Shown here: positions 13,076-21,216 of the stretch, piece by piece | Numbering within the stretch: position 1 is the first letter of the stretch | Layout of the letters: each line of letters starts with the position of its first letter | IMG/VR virus record: IMGVR_UViG_3300048033_000384 | Location: 1-40,020 of that record | Length of the DNA: 40,020 nucleotides | Reading direction: 5' to 3' (one strand) | From: a virus | Program-made: the position numbers and the translations under genes | Notes under the pieces: generated by a model | Databases searched by the model: none | Told to the model about the DNA's origin: nothing | What the model saw: only the letters and a program-made list of their open reading frames with translations

Positions 13076-13205
13076 ATTGGAACTACAGGAAATGGGGTTG
13101 CTGAATGTACAGCATGAAGAGTTGGACGATCCTGTCCACACACCTACCCGTGAATACAAGTTTCGTATGCCCACCTTTGATGAAAACGGAGAACCAGAGT
13201 TTTGA
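13047..13205 (+). CDS. Small acidic protein (52 aa)
   Basis: A 52-residue protein starting MQAELPLSLELELQEMGLLN and ending DENGEPEF. The start is supported by GAGG seven nt upstream of ATG 13047. It is acidic with no motif or membrane segment. It overlaps its neighbours on both sides in an operon of tiny genes between int and thyX. Function unknown. Confidence 0.5.
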   Translation: MQAELPLSLELELQEMGLLNVQHEELDDPVHTPTREYKFRMPTFDENGEPEF

Positions 13206-13303
13206 AGACATGTAAGGATTGTCACGATGTGGCGCACGTATTTTGGCAGCGAATGTGGTTGTGCTGCACATGTGGGTGGAAGCGAATGAAGAGTGAAATA
13301 TGA
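13202..13303 (+). CDS. Mini zinc-ribbon protein (33 aa)
   Basis: A 33-residue ORF begins with TTG at 13202, overlapping the previous stop (TTGA), and ends overlapping the thyX start (ATGA). It contains CKDC and CTCG pairs separated by 16 residues, the layout of a single zinc ribbon. Such tiny zinc ribbons occur in phages, often without known partners. The unusual start codon and size keep confidence moderate. Confidence 0.45.
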   Translation: MKTCKDCHDVAHVFWQRMWLCCTCGWKRMKSEI

Positions 13304-13980
13304 TTGATGTAACCTATATAAATCACATGGGCAGTGACCTATCTGTAGTGAATGCTGCCCGTGTTAGCTTCGGTAAGCAGAGTGAATGGCTTCCCCGTAT
13401 TCATGCAGGTGAAGAGAAGCAGCTACCGATGAAGGATCTGAAGCTGATCAAGTATCTGGCGAAGCACAAGCATTACAGCCCATTCGGGCATTGCTTTGCT
13501 TCCTTCCATGTGCGGTGTCCTATTTATGTACACGCCCAACTGGAGAAGCACCAATATCTGAGAGTCAATACCATCAGCCGTCGCTACGTGGACACACCAC
13601 CGACGTTCTATCTTCCTGATCCTTTCCGCTACAAAGCAGAGGACAAGAAGCAGGGCAGCACAGGCAATGCCAATGAAGCTGTGATGCATGATGGCTTTGA
13701 CCATGCCCTGGCAGATCATATGGAGCAGTCTAAGAAGCTGTACCTAGAAATGATAGACCGTGGAATCGCTCCTGAGTTAGCCCGTGGGTGGTTACCTCAA
13801 GCAGCCTTCACGGAATTTTATTGGAGCGGTAGCTTGGATGCTTTCTCTGCAATGTGTGCGCTGCGCTGTAAGCCTGACACGCAAGAGGAAAGCCGCACGG
13901 TTGCGGATCTCATTGATGATCAGATGATGACCCTTTTCCCTGTTAGCTGGGAAGCCTTACGGATGTATGAAGATGGTTGA
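13300..13980 (+). CDS. thyX: Flavin-dependent thymidylate synthase ThyX
   Basis: This 226-residue enzyme converts dUMP to dTMP using FAD, NADPH and methylene-tetrahydrofolate, supplying dTTP for phage DNA. The ThyX signature is at residues 83-96, KHQYLRVNTISRRY: the spacing and the S-x-R-Y end match the family motif RHRx7SxRY, but the first and third residues are Lys and Gln instead of Arg. The C-terminal ARGWLPQAAFTEFYWSG and ALRCK stretches are also typical. Start ATG 13300 follows a GAAGAG sequence. It cooperates with the RNR and MazG-like enzymes downstream. Confidence 0.92.
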   Translation: MIDVTYINHMGSDLSVVNAARVSFGKQSEWLPRIHAGEEKQLPMKDLKLIKYLAKHKHYSPFGHCFASFHVRCPIYVHAQLEKHQYLRVNTISRRYVDTPPTFYLPDPFRYKAEDKKQGSTGNANEAVMHDGFDHALADHMEQSKKLYLEMIDRGIAPELARGWLPQAAFTEFYWSGSLDAFSAMCALRCKPDTQEESRTVADLIDDQMMTLFPVSWEALRMYEDG

Positions 13981-14266
13981 TGTGATAGGGATAGAGAGCG
14001 TGGAAGATCACGACGATGGCAGTGCGACATTCACTGTCGTCGCTGATGAAAACGCACGTAGTTCGTTGGCGAATGAAGGGCTGAAACTAATCCTGTATTG
14101 CGCAGCAGCGAATATGGATCTACAATTAGTATATGACTTCATCGAAGACCACATCAGGTATAATAATGATGAAGACATCAGGCCAATGACAGAAGAGGAA
14201 AGGAATCGGGCAAAAGAAAGAGAAGAGAAAAACAAAGTTAACAATTCAAAATCTAAACTTTCATAA
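13967..14266 (+). CDS. Hypothetical acidic protein after thyX
   Basis: A 99-residue protein whose start overlaps the thyX end by 14 nt. The N-terminal half (VIGIESVEDHDDGSATFTVV) is a probable small α/β domain; the last 30 residues are a highly charged Glu/Arg/Lys helix. No membrane segment or catalytic motif. It is the last gene before the att site. I recall similar short acidic-then-charged proteins in marine podoviruses but no function. Confidence 0.6.
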   Translation: MKMVDVIGIESVEDHDDGSATFTVVADENARSSLANEGLKLILYCAAANMDLQLVYDFIEDHIRYNNDEDIRPMTEEERNRAKEREEKNKVNNSKSKLS

Positions 14267-14290
14267 ACTAAACTAAACCTCAGTTCAAAA

Positions 14291-14382
14291 AAGTATTACA
14301 TATCAAAGTCTTGGTTGCGGGAGTAGGATTTGAACCTACGACCTTCAGGTTATGAGCCTACCTAATACTTTATGTAATATTT
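14291..14382 (-). other. attP: attP: 3' part of an initiator tRNA-Met with flanking repeats
   Basis: On the minus strand 14356-14312 reads like the 3' part of tRNA-fMet: anticodon CAT (14354-14352), the variable and T-arm strings GAAGGTCG and GGTTCAAATCC, then a CCCGCAACCA end. The 5' half (acceptor and D-arm) is missing, so it is an attachment core, not a tRNA gene. Flanking it, AAGTATTACATA (14291-14302) is matched inversely at 14371-14382 (11 of 12) and again in part at 14363-14370, resembling integrase arm sites. The 14383-14532 stretch is otherwise non-coding and holds a lone TTGACG near 14459. Confidence 0.75.
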
Positions 14383-14532
14383 TCAACAGGTTACATCGTT
14401 TCCGTGTACGGGCGTAAGTTACTAGGCCCATAACTAAATGGCGTTACTATTACTTATTGACGCTCAATATTAAAAATGTAGGTTACACAAGATCGAATAC
14501 GTTTAGTTAACACCTAAGAACGGAGCAGTAAG

Positions 14533-14760
14533 GTGGATAACAAAACAATGCATACGCTAGAGAGCGTTGATAAATATATCACTCCAGTGATTTTCATGTG
14601 CGATATGTGCATGGGTTTAGTGCTGCGCAATCAGACCGCTGTGCTATTAACTTTCACTTACTACAACTCAGATTTCCCAGTTTATTGGGATGACGACGAC
14701 CTGAAGTCTTTTAAGTTTGTTAGGTGTTGTGAAAAGTGTGGAGAACCTGACCTTGTATAG
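14533..14760 (+). CDS. Small zinc-ribbon protein (75 aa)
   Basis: A 75-residue protein with CDMCMG near residue 23 and CCEKCGEPD near the C-terminus, together a likely zinc ribbon. GTG at 14533 is chosen as start because GGAG lies 7 nt upstream; the ATG at 14548 has none. It overlaps the primase gene and may be translationally coupled to it. Role unknown; nucleic-acid binding is possible. Confidence 0.6.
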   Translation: MDNKTMHTLESVDKYITPVIFMCDMCMGLVLRNQTAVLLTFTYYNSDFPVYWDDDDLKSFKFVRCCEKCGEPDLV

Positions 14761-15523
14761 TTTTAAAGACCAGTTACATATTGTGTCCCAAATTGAGACT
14801 CGTGAAGGCACAAAGACAACGATAGACTGCCCGTTCTGTGGCGGTAAGAAGAAATTTACAATAGACAAATACGACGGAAAGCTTTTGTGGAACTGCTTCA
14901 GGGCATCCTGCAACGTCCGTGGTTCCTATCAAGGGAGAAGAAGCGTTGAAGCCACCAAAGCGTACCTTTCTGGTCATGCAAATGAAAAACAAAAGACTAA
15001 GCATGTTCCAATACCTCAGATTACAACCAAACCAGAAAACCATGAACCTACGTGTGATTACCTCAGAGTGGTTAACAGTTGGGAAGCGTACCTAGCTGGC
15101 GATATAAAGGTCCGATATGCGCCTAAAGAAAATAGGGTACTCTTCTATAACAAAGAGGGTACAGGCGCTGTAGGTAGGTTCCTGGGGTCTAGTAAGTATA
15201 AGTGGTGGAACTATGGTGATTTGTCTGGTGGTATACATGTAGGAGATGGGGATCATGCAATCCTAGTAGAGGATGCCCCTTCTGCCTGTGCAGTATCGCA
15301 GCTTACGGGATATGTTGGTGTAGCTATTTTAGGTACAACATTGACAAAGCCATTACTTGCATCACTTAGTAAGTACACTGAAACAACATTAGTTCTTGAC
15401 AAGGATGCTAGTAGTAAGGCAGTGTTGTTAACCAGAAGACATTCTCAAATTGATAAACTGAGACTTACGGAGAAAGATCTTAAATGGATGAATGGCGATC
15501 AATTAGCAGCTGTACTACGGTAA
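14729..15523 (+). CDS. DNA primase (zinc finger plus TOPRIM)
   Basis: This protein of about 264 residues makes RNA primers for lagging-strand synthesis. The zinc-binding domain is at residues 34-61 (CPFCGGKKKF ... WNCFRASC: C34, C37, C56, C61), as in T7 gp4-type primases. The TOPRIM core follows near ILVEDAPSACAVS, with an acidic LVLDKDAS motif later. It has no helicase part; that is a separate gene at 16114. The start is uncertain: GTG 14729 and GTG 14738 are possible, with AGG before the first. It overlaps the upstream zinc-ribbon gene. Confidence 0.85.
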   Translation: MKSVENLTLYSFKDQLHIVSQIETREGTKTTIDCPFCGGKKKFTIDKYDGKLLWNCFRASCNVRGSYQGRRSVEATKAYLSGHANEKQKTKHVPIPQITTKPENHEPTCDYLRVVNSWEAYLAGDIKVRYAPKENRVLFYNKEGTGAVGRFLGSSKYKWWNYGDLSGGIHVGDGDHAILVEDAPSACAVSQLTGYVGVAILGTTLTKPLLASLSKYTETTLVLDKDASSKAVLLTRRHSQIDKLRLTEKDLKWMNGDQLAAVLR

Positions 15524-15702
15524 AGAGCCGTTACGCTTGGAGTTGGTTGCGTAATAAGGGCAACAACGGTAAACATAACCGTAGGGCTATTCGGTTTCTT
15601 TCTAAGTTCAGACCGCTTGGTGTGGGCGTTGCTATATACTGGATAAAAAAGAATAGTGACCTACAGAATCCACCTAGCGGCCCCCCACTGTTTTCCTTAT
15701 AG
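15484..15702 (+). CDS. Basic small protein overlapping primase end
   Basis: A 72-residue frame rich in Arg, Lys and Trp (SRYAWSWLRNKGNNGKHNRR) overlaps the last 40 nt of the primase gene in another frame and continues 180 nt past it. A GGAG lies 11 nt before ATG 15484, a bit far. The Pro-rich end (NPPSGPPLFSL) is unusual. It may be a small DNA-binding protein or a chance ORF. After it, 15703-15795 holds no gene. Confidence 0.4.
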   Translation: MDEWRSISSCTTVKSRYAWSWLRNKGNNGKHNRRAIRFLSKFRPLGVGVAIYWIKKNSDLQNPPSGPPLFSL

Positions 15703-15795
15703 CTGCCGATTATTCGCAGTTGATCCGCTGCGTTAACAAATATCCGTCGAAGCTAACCTAGTACCGACGTAAAACTAAAGGAAAAGGTATATACA

Positions 15796-15999
15796 ATGAA
15801 AGCTAGAGGAATCGTAGTATTAGATTACGATATCGAAGGCGGTTTTAAGGAAGCCGCTGAAGAGCAAGAGAGACTAGAGCAAGCAATTGCAGATATAGTC
15901 AAAGGTAACAAACGTGTAGTCTTCCATCAGGTAGACATGAAGGAACGGCGGGGAGATACCCCACCAGACATCACTAAGATGAAGTTCCGCACAAACTAA
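15796..15999 (+). CDS. Small hypothetical protein (67 aa)
   Basis: A 67-residue protein starting MKARGIVVLDYDIEGGFKEA, with a β-strand-like opening, an acidic helix and a polar end. The Shine-Dalgarno AAAGGAAAAGG lies 8 nt before ATG 15796. It stands as a single gene between primase and a strong terminator, so it may end a transcription unit. The opening IVVLDYDIEGGF resembles small regulatory or accessory proteins near phage replication genes, without firm match. Confidence 0.7.
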   Translation: MKARGIVVLDYDIEGGFKEAAEEQERLEQAIADIVKGNKRVVFHQVDMKERRGDTPPDITKMKFRTN

Positions 16000-16024
16000 A
16001 ACTACTCACGGTAAAAACAAAATG

Positions 16025-16053
16025 CCCCTGATCGAAAGATTGGGGGTTTTTTT
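16025..16053 (+). terminator. Strong intrinsic terminator before helicase
   Basis: CCCCTGATC-GAAA-GATTGGGG forms a 9-bp stem (two G-U pairs) closed by a GAAA tetraloop and followed by seven T residues. It separates the int-thyX-primase unit from the helicase-polymerase unit, so a new promoter is expected at 16054-16100, where TATAAC and TATAAA strings occur without a clear -35. Confidence 0.88.
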
Positions 16054-16113
16054 ATTTCTGTAAGGTGTTATCATCTGCACCCTATAACGCCAACTTATAA
16101 AATGGGAGCAGAA

Positions 16114-17334
16114 ATGGAATTACCATTACTAGCAACACTGCTTAACAATGGCACTTACAACGCCAATCAGAGCAGATTAAAGCGTTCCATCTTTTCAGAA
16201 GACATTGCAGGGATCTACGACCTTCTGAAGGACGCACATGAAAAATACCAGCATGATATAAAGCCTGATGATTTATACAGCCTGTGGCTGACGCATAACC
16301 CTGTAGCCACAGCCGCAGAGATTAACGACTTCCGTGACGTGGTTGATACGCTGAAGGGTGCAGATCCTCTATCGGACGATATCGCTTCTGACGTGATCGA
16401 AAGCCTATGGCGCAGACAGATCGGCTTAGACATATCCAACATGGGCATCAATATGGCGGAAGGTGATACCTCTGCTATGACCCGCCTAAAGGAGTTCCTT
16501 GCAAGCGTCAGCGATAACTACATGCCTGACGACTACGGTGAGCCAACCACAGATGACATCTATGAACTACTGGCTGAAACCTCTGATGAGAATCGCTGGA
16601 AGTTCAACATCGAAACTCTGTCCCGTCATGTCTACGGCATCGGTGCAGCAGAGTTTGGTATCGTCTTTGCCCGTCCTGAAACAGGTAAGTCTGCATTTGT
16701 TGTTAGCCTAATCGCTGGACCAGATGGTTTCTGCCAGCAGGGGGCCAAGGTTCTTTATCTAGGTAACGAAGAGAAGACTACACGGACAAAGCTACGGGCT
16801 ATCCAAGCCTGCAGTGGCATGACCCGTCCTGAGATAGCTGAACACCCAGACCTAGCCATGTCCATGTACATGAGTATACGTGATCGCCTTGTCATGAAGG
16901 ATACCCAGGAATGGGATCTGGATAAGATTGATGGTTACTGTGAGATCCATAAGCCTGACATCATCATCCTAGACCAAGCGGACAAGGTAAACATATCTGG
17001 TTCATACAACGCCAGCCATGAGCGCATCCGTGAACTGTACAGAAGCCTACGTGAATTAGCCAAGCGCCATGACTGCGCCCTGCTGGGTGTTAGCCAAGCG
17101 TCTGCTGACGCAGAAGGCCGCACCCGTATCGACTTCTCTATGCTGGAAGGCAGTAAGACAGGCAAGGCTGCAGAGGCAGACCTGATCATCGGCATCGGTA
17201 AACACAACGGCAACGGCGAGGACCAAGACCCTGATCACACACGGTTCTTAAACATATCGAAGAACAAGCTGAGTGGTTACCACGGCTGCATCATCTGTAA
17301 CATCCAACCAGAGATTAGCCGCTATGTGGAATAA
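16114..17334 (+). CDS. Replicative DNA helicase (DnaB/RecA-fold)
   Basis: This 406-residue helicase would unwind DNA ahead of the phage polymerase. The N-terminal 150 residues are a helical DnaB-like domain; the C-terminal RecA fold carries Walker A ARPETGKS (186-193, with Ala instead of the first Gly) and Walker B IIILD (283-287), then QASADAEGRT and SKTGKAAEADLIIGIGK. ATG 16114 is chosen over ATG 16102 because GGAG lies 5 nt upstream of it. The end overlaps the polymerase start by 11 nt. Confidence 0.9.
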   Translation: MELPLLATLLNNGTYNANQSRLKRSIFSEDIAGIYDLLKDAHEKYQHDIKPDDLYSLWLTHNPVATAAEINDFRDVVDTLKGADPLSDDIASDVIESLWRRQIGLDISNMGINMAEGDTSAMTRLKEFLASVSDNYMPDDYGEPTTDDIYELLAETSDENRWKFNIETLSRHVYGIGAAEFGIVFARPETGKSAFVVSLIAGPDGFCQQGAKVLYLGNEEKTTRTKLRAIQACSGMTRPEIAEHPDLAMSMYMSIRDRLVMKDTQEWDLDKIDGYCEIHKPDIIILDQADKVNISGSYNASHERIRELYRSLRELAKRHDCALLGVSQASADAEGRTRIDFSMLEGSKTGKAAEADLIIGIGKHNGNGEDQDPDHTRFLNISKNKLSGYHGCIICNIQPEISRYVE

Positions 17335-19459
17335 TATACTATCCTTAGACTTAGAGACTACGGTACAAAAGCTAGGCGGCAAGATAGACAACAGCCCTTA
17401 CCACCCTCTTAACCAGCTAGTCTCTGCACACTTCGCACTAAACCAGAACCCTGTTACCCACCTCGTATTCAATCATAATGAGAAGCCTATCCCTGACAGC
17501 CGACAGAAGCTGCAGGAAGCATTAGATAAGGCGGATCTGATTGTAGCGCACAACGCTAAGTTTGATATTGAATGGCTACTGGAAGCAGGCTTTGTTATCT
17601 CTTGCCCTGTCTGGTGTACCTACATAGGTGAGTATGTCTTTGCCAGAGGTCAACGACAGAAGCTGTCACTGAAAGATACGGCGGAGCGTCGTGATGTGAC
17701 ACGTAAGAAGTCTGACCTGGTTGATGAACTATTCAAAAGCGGCACAGGCTTTGAAGCTATGCCGTTGGACATCGTGCTGGAGTATGCAGAAGCCGATGTG
17801 ATCGCTTGTCGTGAGATATTTCATCAGCAATTGGAAGACCTGAAGCAAGAAAAGAACATCTCACTACGCAGTGTTATCGATCTGATGAACGATATGCTGA
17901 CATTTCTTGTGGAGATACAGCGAAACGGCGTGAAGATTGACCGCAAGGCTCTAAACCGCATCAAAGATGAGTTTACGGCTGAACAAGAGCAGTTAATCAA
18001 GCGTTTAGAGCAGATTGTAGAGGATGTAATGGGGGATACGCCTATCAACCTCAATTCTGGCGCTGATATGACCAAAGTTGTGTATTCTCGTGTGGTTATT
18101 GACCGTGACAGGCATATAAAGGTCTGGAACATTGGCGTCGATAGCAAAGGTAAGCCTTTATATCCGCCTAGGATGAATAAACCAGAGTTTAACAGGGCGG
18201 TACGGTCAACTACAAGCATTCTGAAGCGTACTGTCGCCATTTGCTGCAACACATGTGATGGCAGAGGAAAGATACAGAAGTTTAAGACTGTTACCCGCCA
18301 AAAGATGGGTAAGAAGTACAAAGTCGTCGGTGAACCGTACAAGAACTTATCCAAATGCGCCGACTGCAATGGCGTAGGTGCTTTCTATCAGGATACGGAT
18401 AAGACCGCAGGCTTGATGCTGACCCCTGATAACCCGTCCTATGCTTCTATCAATGGCTTCAAGACAGACAAAAACACCATTAAGCTTTTGATTGCACAGG
18501 CCAAGCGCAAGAAGAATGAGGTGGCGGTAGAGTTCCTGACTAAGATCAGTAGGCTCAATGCTATCAACACGTATCTCGACTCATTCATTGCAGGCATAGA
18601 GAACTGGACCAGAGCAGATGACATTCTGCACACACAGTTCAACCAGTGCATCACAGCTACTGGTCGCCTGTCTTCCACATCGCCCAACCTACAGAACATG
18701 CCGAAGCGTGGCTTCCCTGTGCGTGAGGCTATGGTGAGTAGGTTTGAAAACGGTCTGGTGATTGAGGCGGACTTCAGTGGACTAGAGTTCGTCATGGCGG
18801 GAGAATTATCCCGTGACCCACAGATCATCTCTGACGTGTTGAACGGTAAGGATCTGCACAAGCAGACTGCCTCTATCATCTATCAGTGTGAAGTGTCAGA
18901 GGTAACCAAGGATCAACGTCAGAGTTCTAAGGCGTACAGCTTTGCCCCTATTTATGGCGGCATCGGCGCTGGAGAGGAGCCGCATGTCCAAGCCTATTTC
19001 GAAAAATTCTTTGATATCTACAAAGGGCTAGGTGCATACCACCAAAGATTAGCAGGTGGTGTACTAAAAGATGGTCATGTTCATATCTTCTCTGGAAGAC
19101 AATTCTTCTGGCCTGATGTACGGCGGACACGCAATAAGCGTACAACGTACTACACACAGATAGTGAACTATCCTGTACAATCCGCAGCCACAGCAGACAT
19201 TGTTCCGTTGTCCTGCATTCGTGCATACCGAAAATTTCAGGAATTAGACTTAAAGTCTAAGCTAGTCCTGACAGTGCATGACTCAATCGTAGTAGACACC
19301 CACCCTGACGAAGAAGAACAGGTCAAAGACGTACTTCGTTGGGCTATGGAAGGCGTTACTGAAGAGGCCGAAAAGCTATGGGGCTACTCCTTTGCGCTGC
19401 CTCTAAAGATTGAAATTTCATACGGCAAAAACTGGTTGGATCAGGTCGAATATGATTGA
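17324..19459 (+). CDS. Family A DNA polymerase with inserted DnaJ-type zinc finger
   Basis: This 711-residue replicative polymerase has a 3'-5' exonuclease with D9/E11 (LDLET), D81 (HNAKFD) and D158 (YAEADV). Polymerase motif A is ADFSGLEF (D483), motif B R532-x3-K536-x7-Y544-G, and motif C HDS (H652, D653). Between the halves lie CNTCDGRG (308-315) and CADCNGVG (345-352), a partial DnaJ-type zinc finger. That insertion is a known mark of HMO-2011-type marine phages. The start ATG 17324 lies inside the helicase end; an upstream frame to 17273 is rejected. Confidence 0.95.
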   Translation: MWNNILSLDLETTVQKLGGKIDNSPYHPLNQLVSAHFALNQNPVTHLVFNHNEKPIPDSRQKLQEALDKADLIVAHNAKFDIEWLLEAGFVISCPVWCTYIGEYVFARGQRQKLSLKDTAERRDVTRKKSDLVDELFKSGTGFEAMPLDIVLEYAEADVIACREIFHQQLEDLKQEKNISLRSVIDLMNDMLTFLVEIQRNGVKIDRKALNRIKDEFTAEQEQLIKRLEQIVEDVMGDTPINLNSGADMTKVVYSRVVIDRDRHIKVWNIGVDSKGKPLYPPRMNKPEFNRAVRSTTSILKRTVAICCNTCDGRGKIQKFKTVTRQKMGKKYKVVGEPYKNLSKCADCNGVGAFYQDTDKTAGLMLTPDNPSYASINGFKTDKNTIKLLIAQAKRKKNEVAVEFLTKISRLNAINTYLDSFIAGIENWTRADDILHTQFNQCITATGRLSSTSPNLQNMPKRGFPVREAMVSRFENGLVIEADFSGLEFVMAGELSRDPQIISDVLNGKDLHKQTASIIYQCEVSEVTKDQRQSSKAYSFAPIYGGIGAGEEPHVQAYFEKFFDIYKGLGAYHQRLAGGVLKDGHVHIFSGRQFFWPDVRRTRNKRTTYYTQIVNYPVQSAATADIVPLSCIRAYRKFQELDLKSKLVLTVHDSIVVDTHPDEEEQVKDVLRWAMEGVTEEAEKLWGYSFALPLKIEISYGKNWLDQVEYD

Positions 19460-19485
19460 CTAACGCCACTTTGTTATGCCATACT
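19456..19485 (+). promoter_or_regulatory. Possible promoter between polymerase and SSB-like gene
   Basis: TTGACT (19456-19461) spans the polymerase stop codon, and CATACT (19480-19485) follows after 18 nt. GCCACTTTGTTA (19465-19476) between them is identical to a string upstream of integrase (11796-11807), and CACTTTGTTAGG recurs at 38442. Confidence 0.5.
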
Positions 19486-19513
19486 ATAAGTCCACTTAAA
19501 GAAGGATCATAAT

Positions 19514-20362
19514 ATGAACGATCTCGTAAATTTTGAGAGCAGCGATCTAGCAGAGTTAGCTGACATCCTAGGCACAGAAGTAAGTGGTGGCGGCAGTTCC
19601 GATACTGTCCGTGTACCAGAACTACGTGCTAACTCCCGTACCCGTGACAAGGCCACAAAGAAGGCTATTCCAGAGGGGACACTATACCTGACGAACATGG
19701 ACAAGACGTTTTACGCAGAAAGCGCTACGTTCCGTCCGTTGGCCGCACACATCCAATACTTTCATTGGGATGACGTAGATGGGCAGCGCAAGCTAATATC
19801 TAAATCCCGTGCAGTTAAGAATATGCGTGAAGAAGCCCGTGACACCCGTGGCGGCATTGCTTGCGGTATGCCTGATTGGGAACGCCGTAAGGAAATGGGC
19901 CGTGAAGAACAGGCTAAGTGGCGCTCTATGCAGCACCGTGTAATCCGTGGCTTGGTCACCATGACAGGCAAGACAGCCGATGGCGAAGAAATCACAGTGG
20001 AGAACCAGCCATGTATTATGTTCCACAAAAACAGTACATACGCAGGCTTCTGGAACGGCTTCATGAAGAAGCTCCCGAAGGGACGCCACCTGCACGAGTA
20101 TCAGGCGACAATGACGACAGAGTACAACGAGAACGGTTCTGTAACGTGGTACACTTTCAATTACGATGTGGACCTATCCTCAACACTACCTATTACACAG
20201 GAAGTATTTGATACTATGAAGGTGTTTGCTGATCAGATTAAGTCTGAGAATGCTTACGTTGACGGTAAATACTTCGATGCGTTGAAAGAAGGTGCTATTG
20301 ACCAAGGTGCTATCGATGCACTCGGTGATAGCCTAGACGACGACTTTGAGGACGTTGCGTAA
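19514..20362 (+). CDS. Probable single-stranded DNA-binding protein
   Basis: This 282-residue protein follows the polymerase gene and ends in a strongly acidic tail (DSLDDDFEDVA), as in phage single-stranded DNA-binding proteins whose tail recruits partners. The middle (SMQHRVIRGLVTMTGKTADG and the aromatic TWYTFNYDVDL) could be an OB-like β fold. ATG 19514 is preceded by GAAGGA. The stop shares one base with the next start. Assignment rests on place, length and tail; it may instead be another replication accessory protein. Confidence 0.6.
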   Translation: MNDLVNFESSDLAELADILGTEVSGGGSSDTVRVPELRANSRTRDKATKKAIPEGTLYLTNMDKTFYAESATFRPLAAHIQYFHWDDVDGQRKLISKSRAVKNMREEARDTRGGIACGMPDWERRKEMGREEQAKWRSMQHRVIRGLVTMTGKTADGEEITVENQPCIMFHKNSTYAGFWNGFMKKLPKGRHLHEYQATMTTEYNENGSVTWYTFNYDVDLSSTLPITQEVFDTMKVFADQIKSENAYVDGKYFDALKEGAIDQGAIDALGDSLDDDFEDVA

Positions 20363-21216
20363 TGCTTGAACCCCAACTTCATATGCTAGGGGATAAGCTG
20401 TCTAATGATGAGTTTGAGGGTCTACCAGATCCTCTGCCCATCATTAAAAAGCATCTAGCCTCATTAGAAGAGGCCTGGTTGCGACAACTATCTCCTAGGA
20501 AGGAAGATGGATTTCGTCTTCGTATGTCTAATGTGGGCAAGCCCGTATGCCAACTACAGATGGCTGCATCGGGTGCTGAACCAAAGCGGAAGACTTACAA
20601 CTTCAAGTCACAGATGATGATTGGCGATGCTGTAGAAGCTATCATGAATATCTATCTGGACATGGCAAAGGTTAATGTAACCAGTGCCAATGACGAAGTA
20701 GAGTTAGAGGTGGAAGGCCGCACTATCAAGGGTACAGACGACGTAGAGATAGATCATAAGGTCTACGACGTTAAGTCCTGTTCACCTTGGGCTTTTGATA
20801 ACAAGTGGCTGAAAGGCTACGAGGGATTAAGAGACAGTGACGACTTCGGCTACATTGGACAGCTAACGGGATACGCAAATGCAAAGGATAAGGATGTAGG
20901 CGGTTGGCTTGTTATGAACAAGTCGGACGGACGCATCGCAGTCGTAGAGGCGGATATTACGGAAAACGAAAAGAAAGCTAATCTTTTTGGAATCCAGTTT
21001 AATGTAAAAACCGTACAAGAGAACCACCCTTTCAAACGTATGTTTGAAGCGATACCAGATAAGTTCAGAGGCAAGCCTACGGGCATGAAGCGTCTGTGCA
21101 AATCTTGTGAGTTCTGCGACTACTTAAAGTCCTGCTGGCCTACTGCTGAGTATATGGCGCACCCAAAGAGCGAAGCGAAAAACCCACCCATGTATTGGTT
21201 CGTAAAGGATGAATGA
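20362..21216 (+). CDS. Cas4/RecB-like exonuclease (PD-(D/E)XK) with cysteine cluster
   Basis: This 284-residue nuclease probably degrades DNA ends or host DNA for recycling. The core shows GTDDVEIDHKVYDVKSC, with the Asp and the DVK that replaces ExK. Cysteines before the core (VGKPVC) and after it (CKSCEFC...SCW) resemble the four-cysteine iron-sulfur site of Cas4/AddB-type nucleases. In T7-like phages the matching role is the gp6 exonuclease. It starts one base into the SSB-like stop and overlaps the next gene as ATGA, so it is in the replication operon. Confidence 0.8.
   Translation: MLEPQLHMLGDKLSNDEFEGLPDPLPIIKKHLASLEEAWLRQLSPRKEDGFRLRMSNVGKPVCQLQMAASGAEPKRKTYNFKSQMMIGDAVEAIMNIYLDMAKVNVTSANDEVELEVEGRTIKGTDDVEIDHKVYDVKSCSPWAFDNKWLKGYEGLRDSDDFGYIGQLTGYANAKDKDVGGWLVMNKSDGRIAVVEADITENEKKANLFGIQFNVKTVQENHPFKRMFEAIPDKFRGKPTGMKRLCKSCEFCDYLKSCWPTAEYMAHPKSEAKNPPMYWFVKDE

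Noticed and set aside
14312-14356. Functional tRNA-Met gene
   Set aside because: Only the anticodon-to-CCA part is present. The acceptor 5' strand and D-arm are missing, so it is better read as an attachment core.
15703-15795. Small gene between the basic protein and the 67-aa gene
   Set aside because: No frame with a start, ribosome site and useful length is present; only the Shine-Dalgarno of the next gene is visible.
18245-18379. A host DnaJ chaperone fragment
   Set aside because: The CxxCxGxG motifs are in frame inside an intact polymerase with all catalytic motifs on both sides; there is no J-domain.
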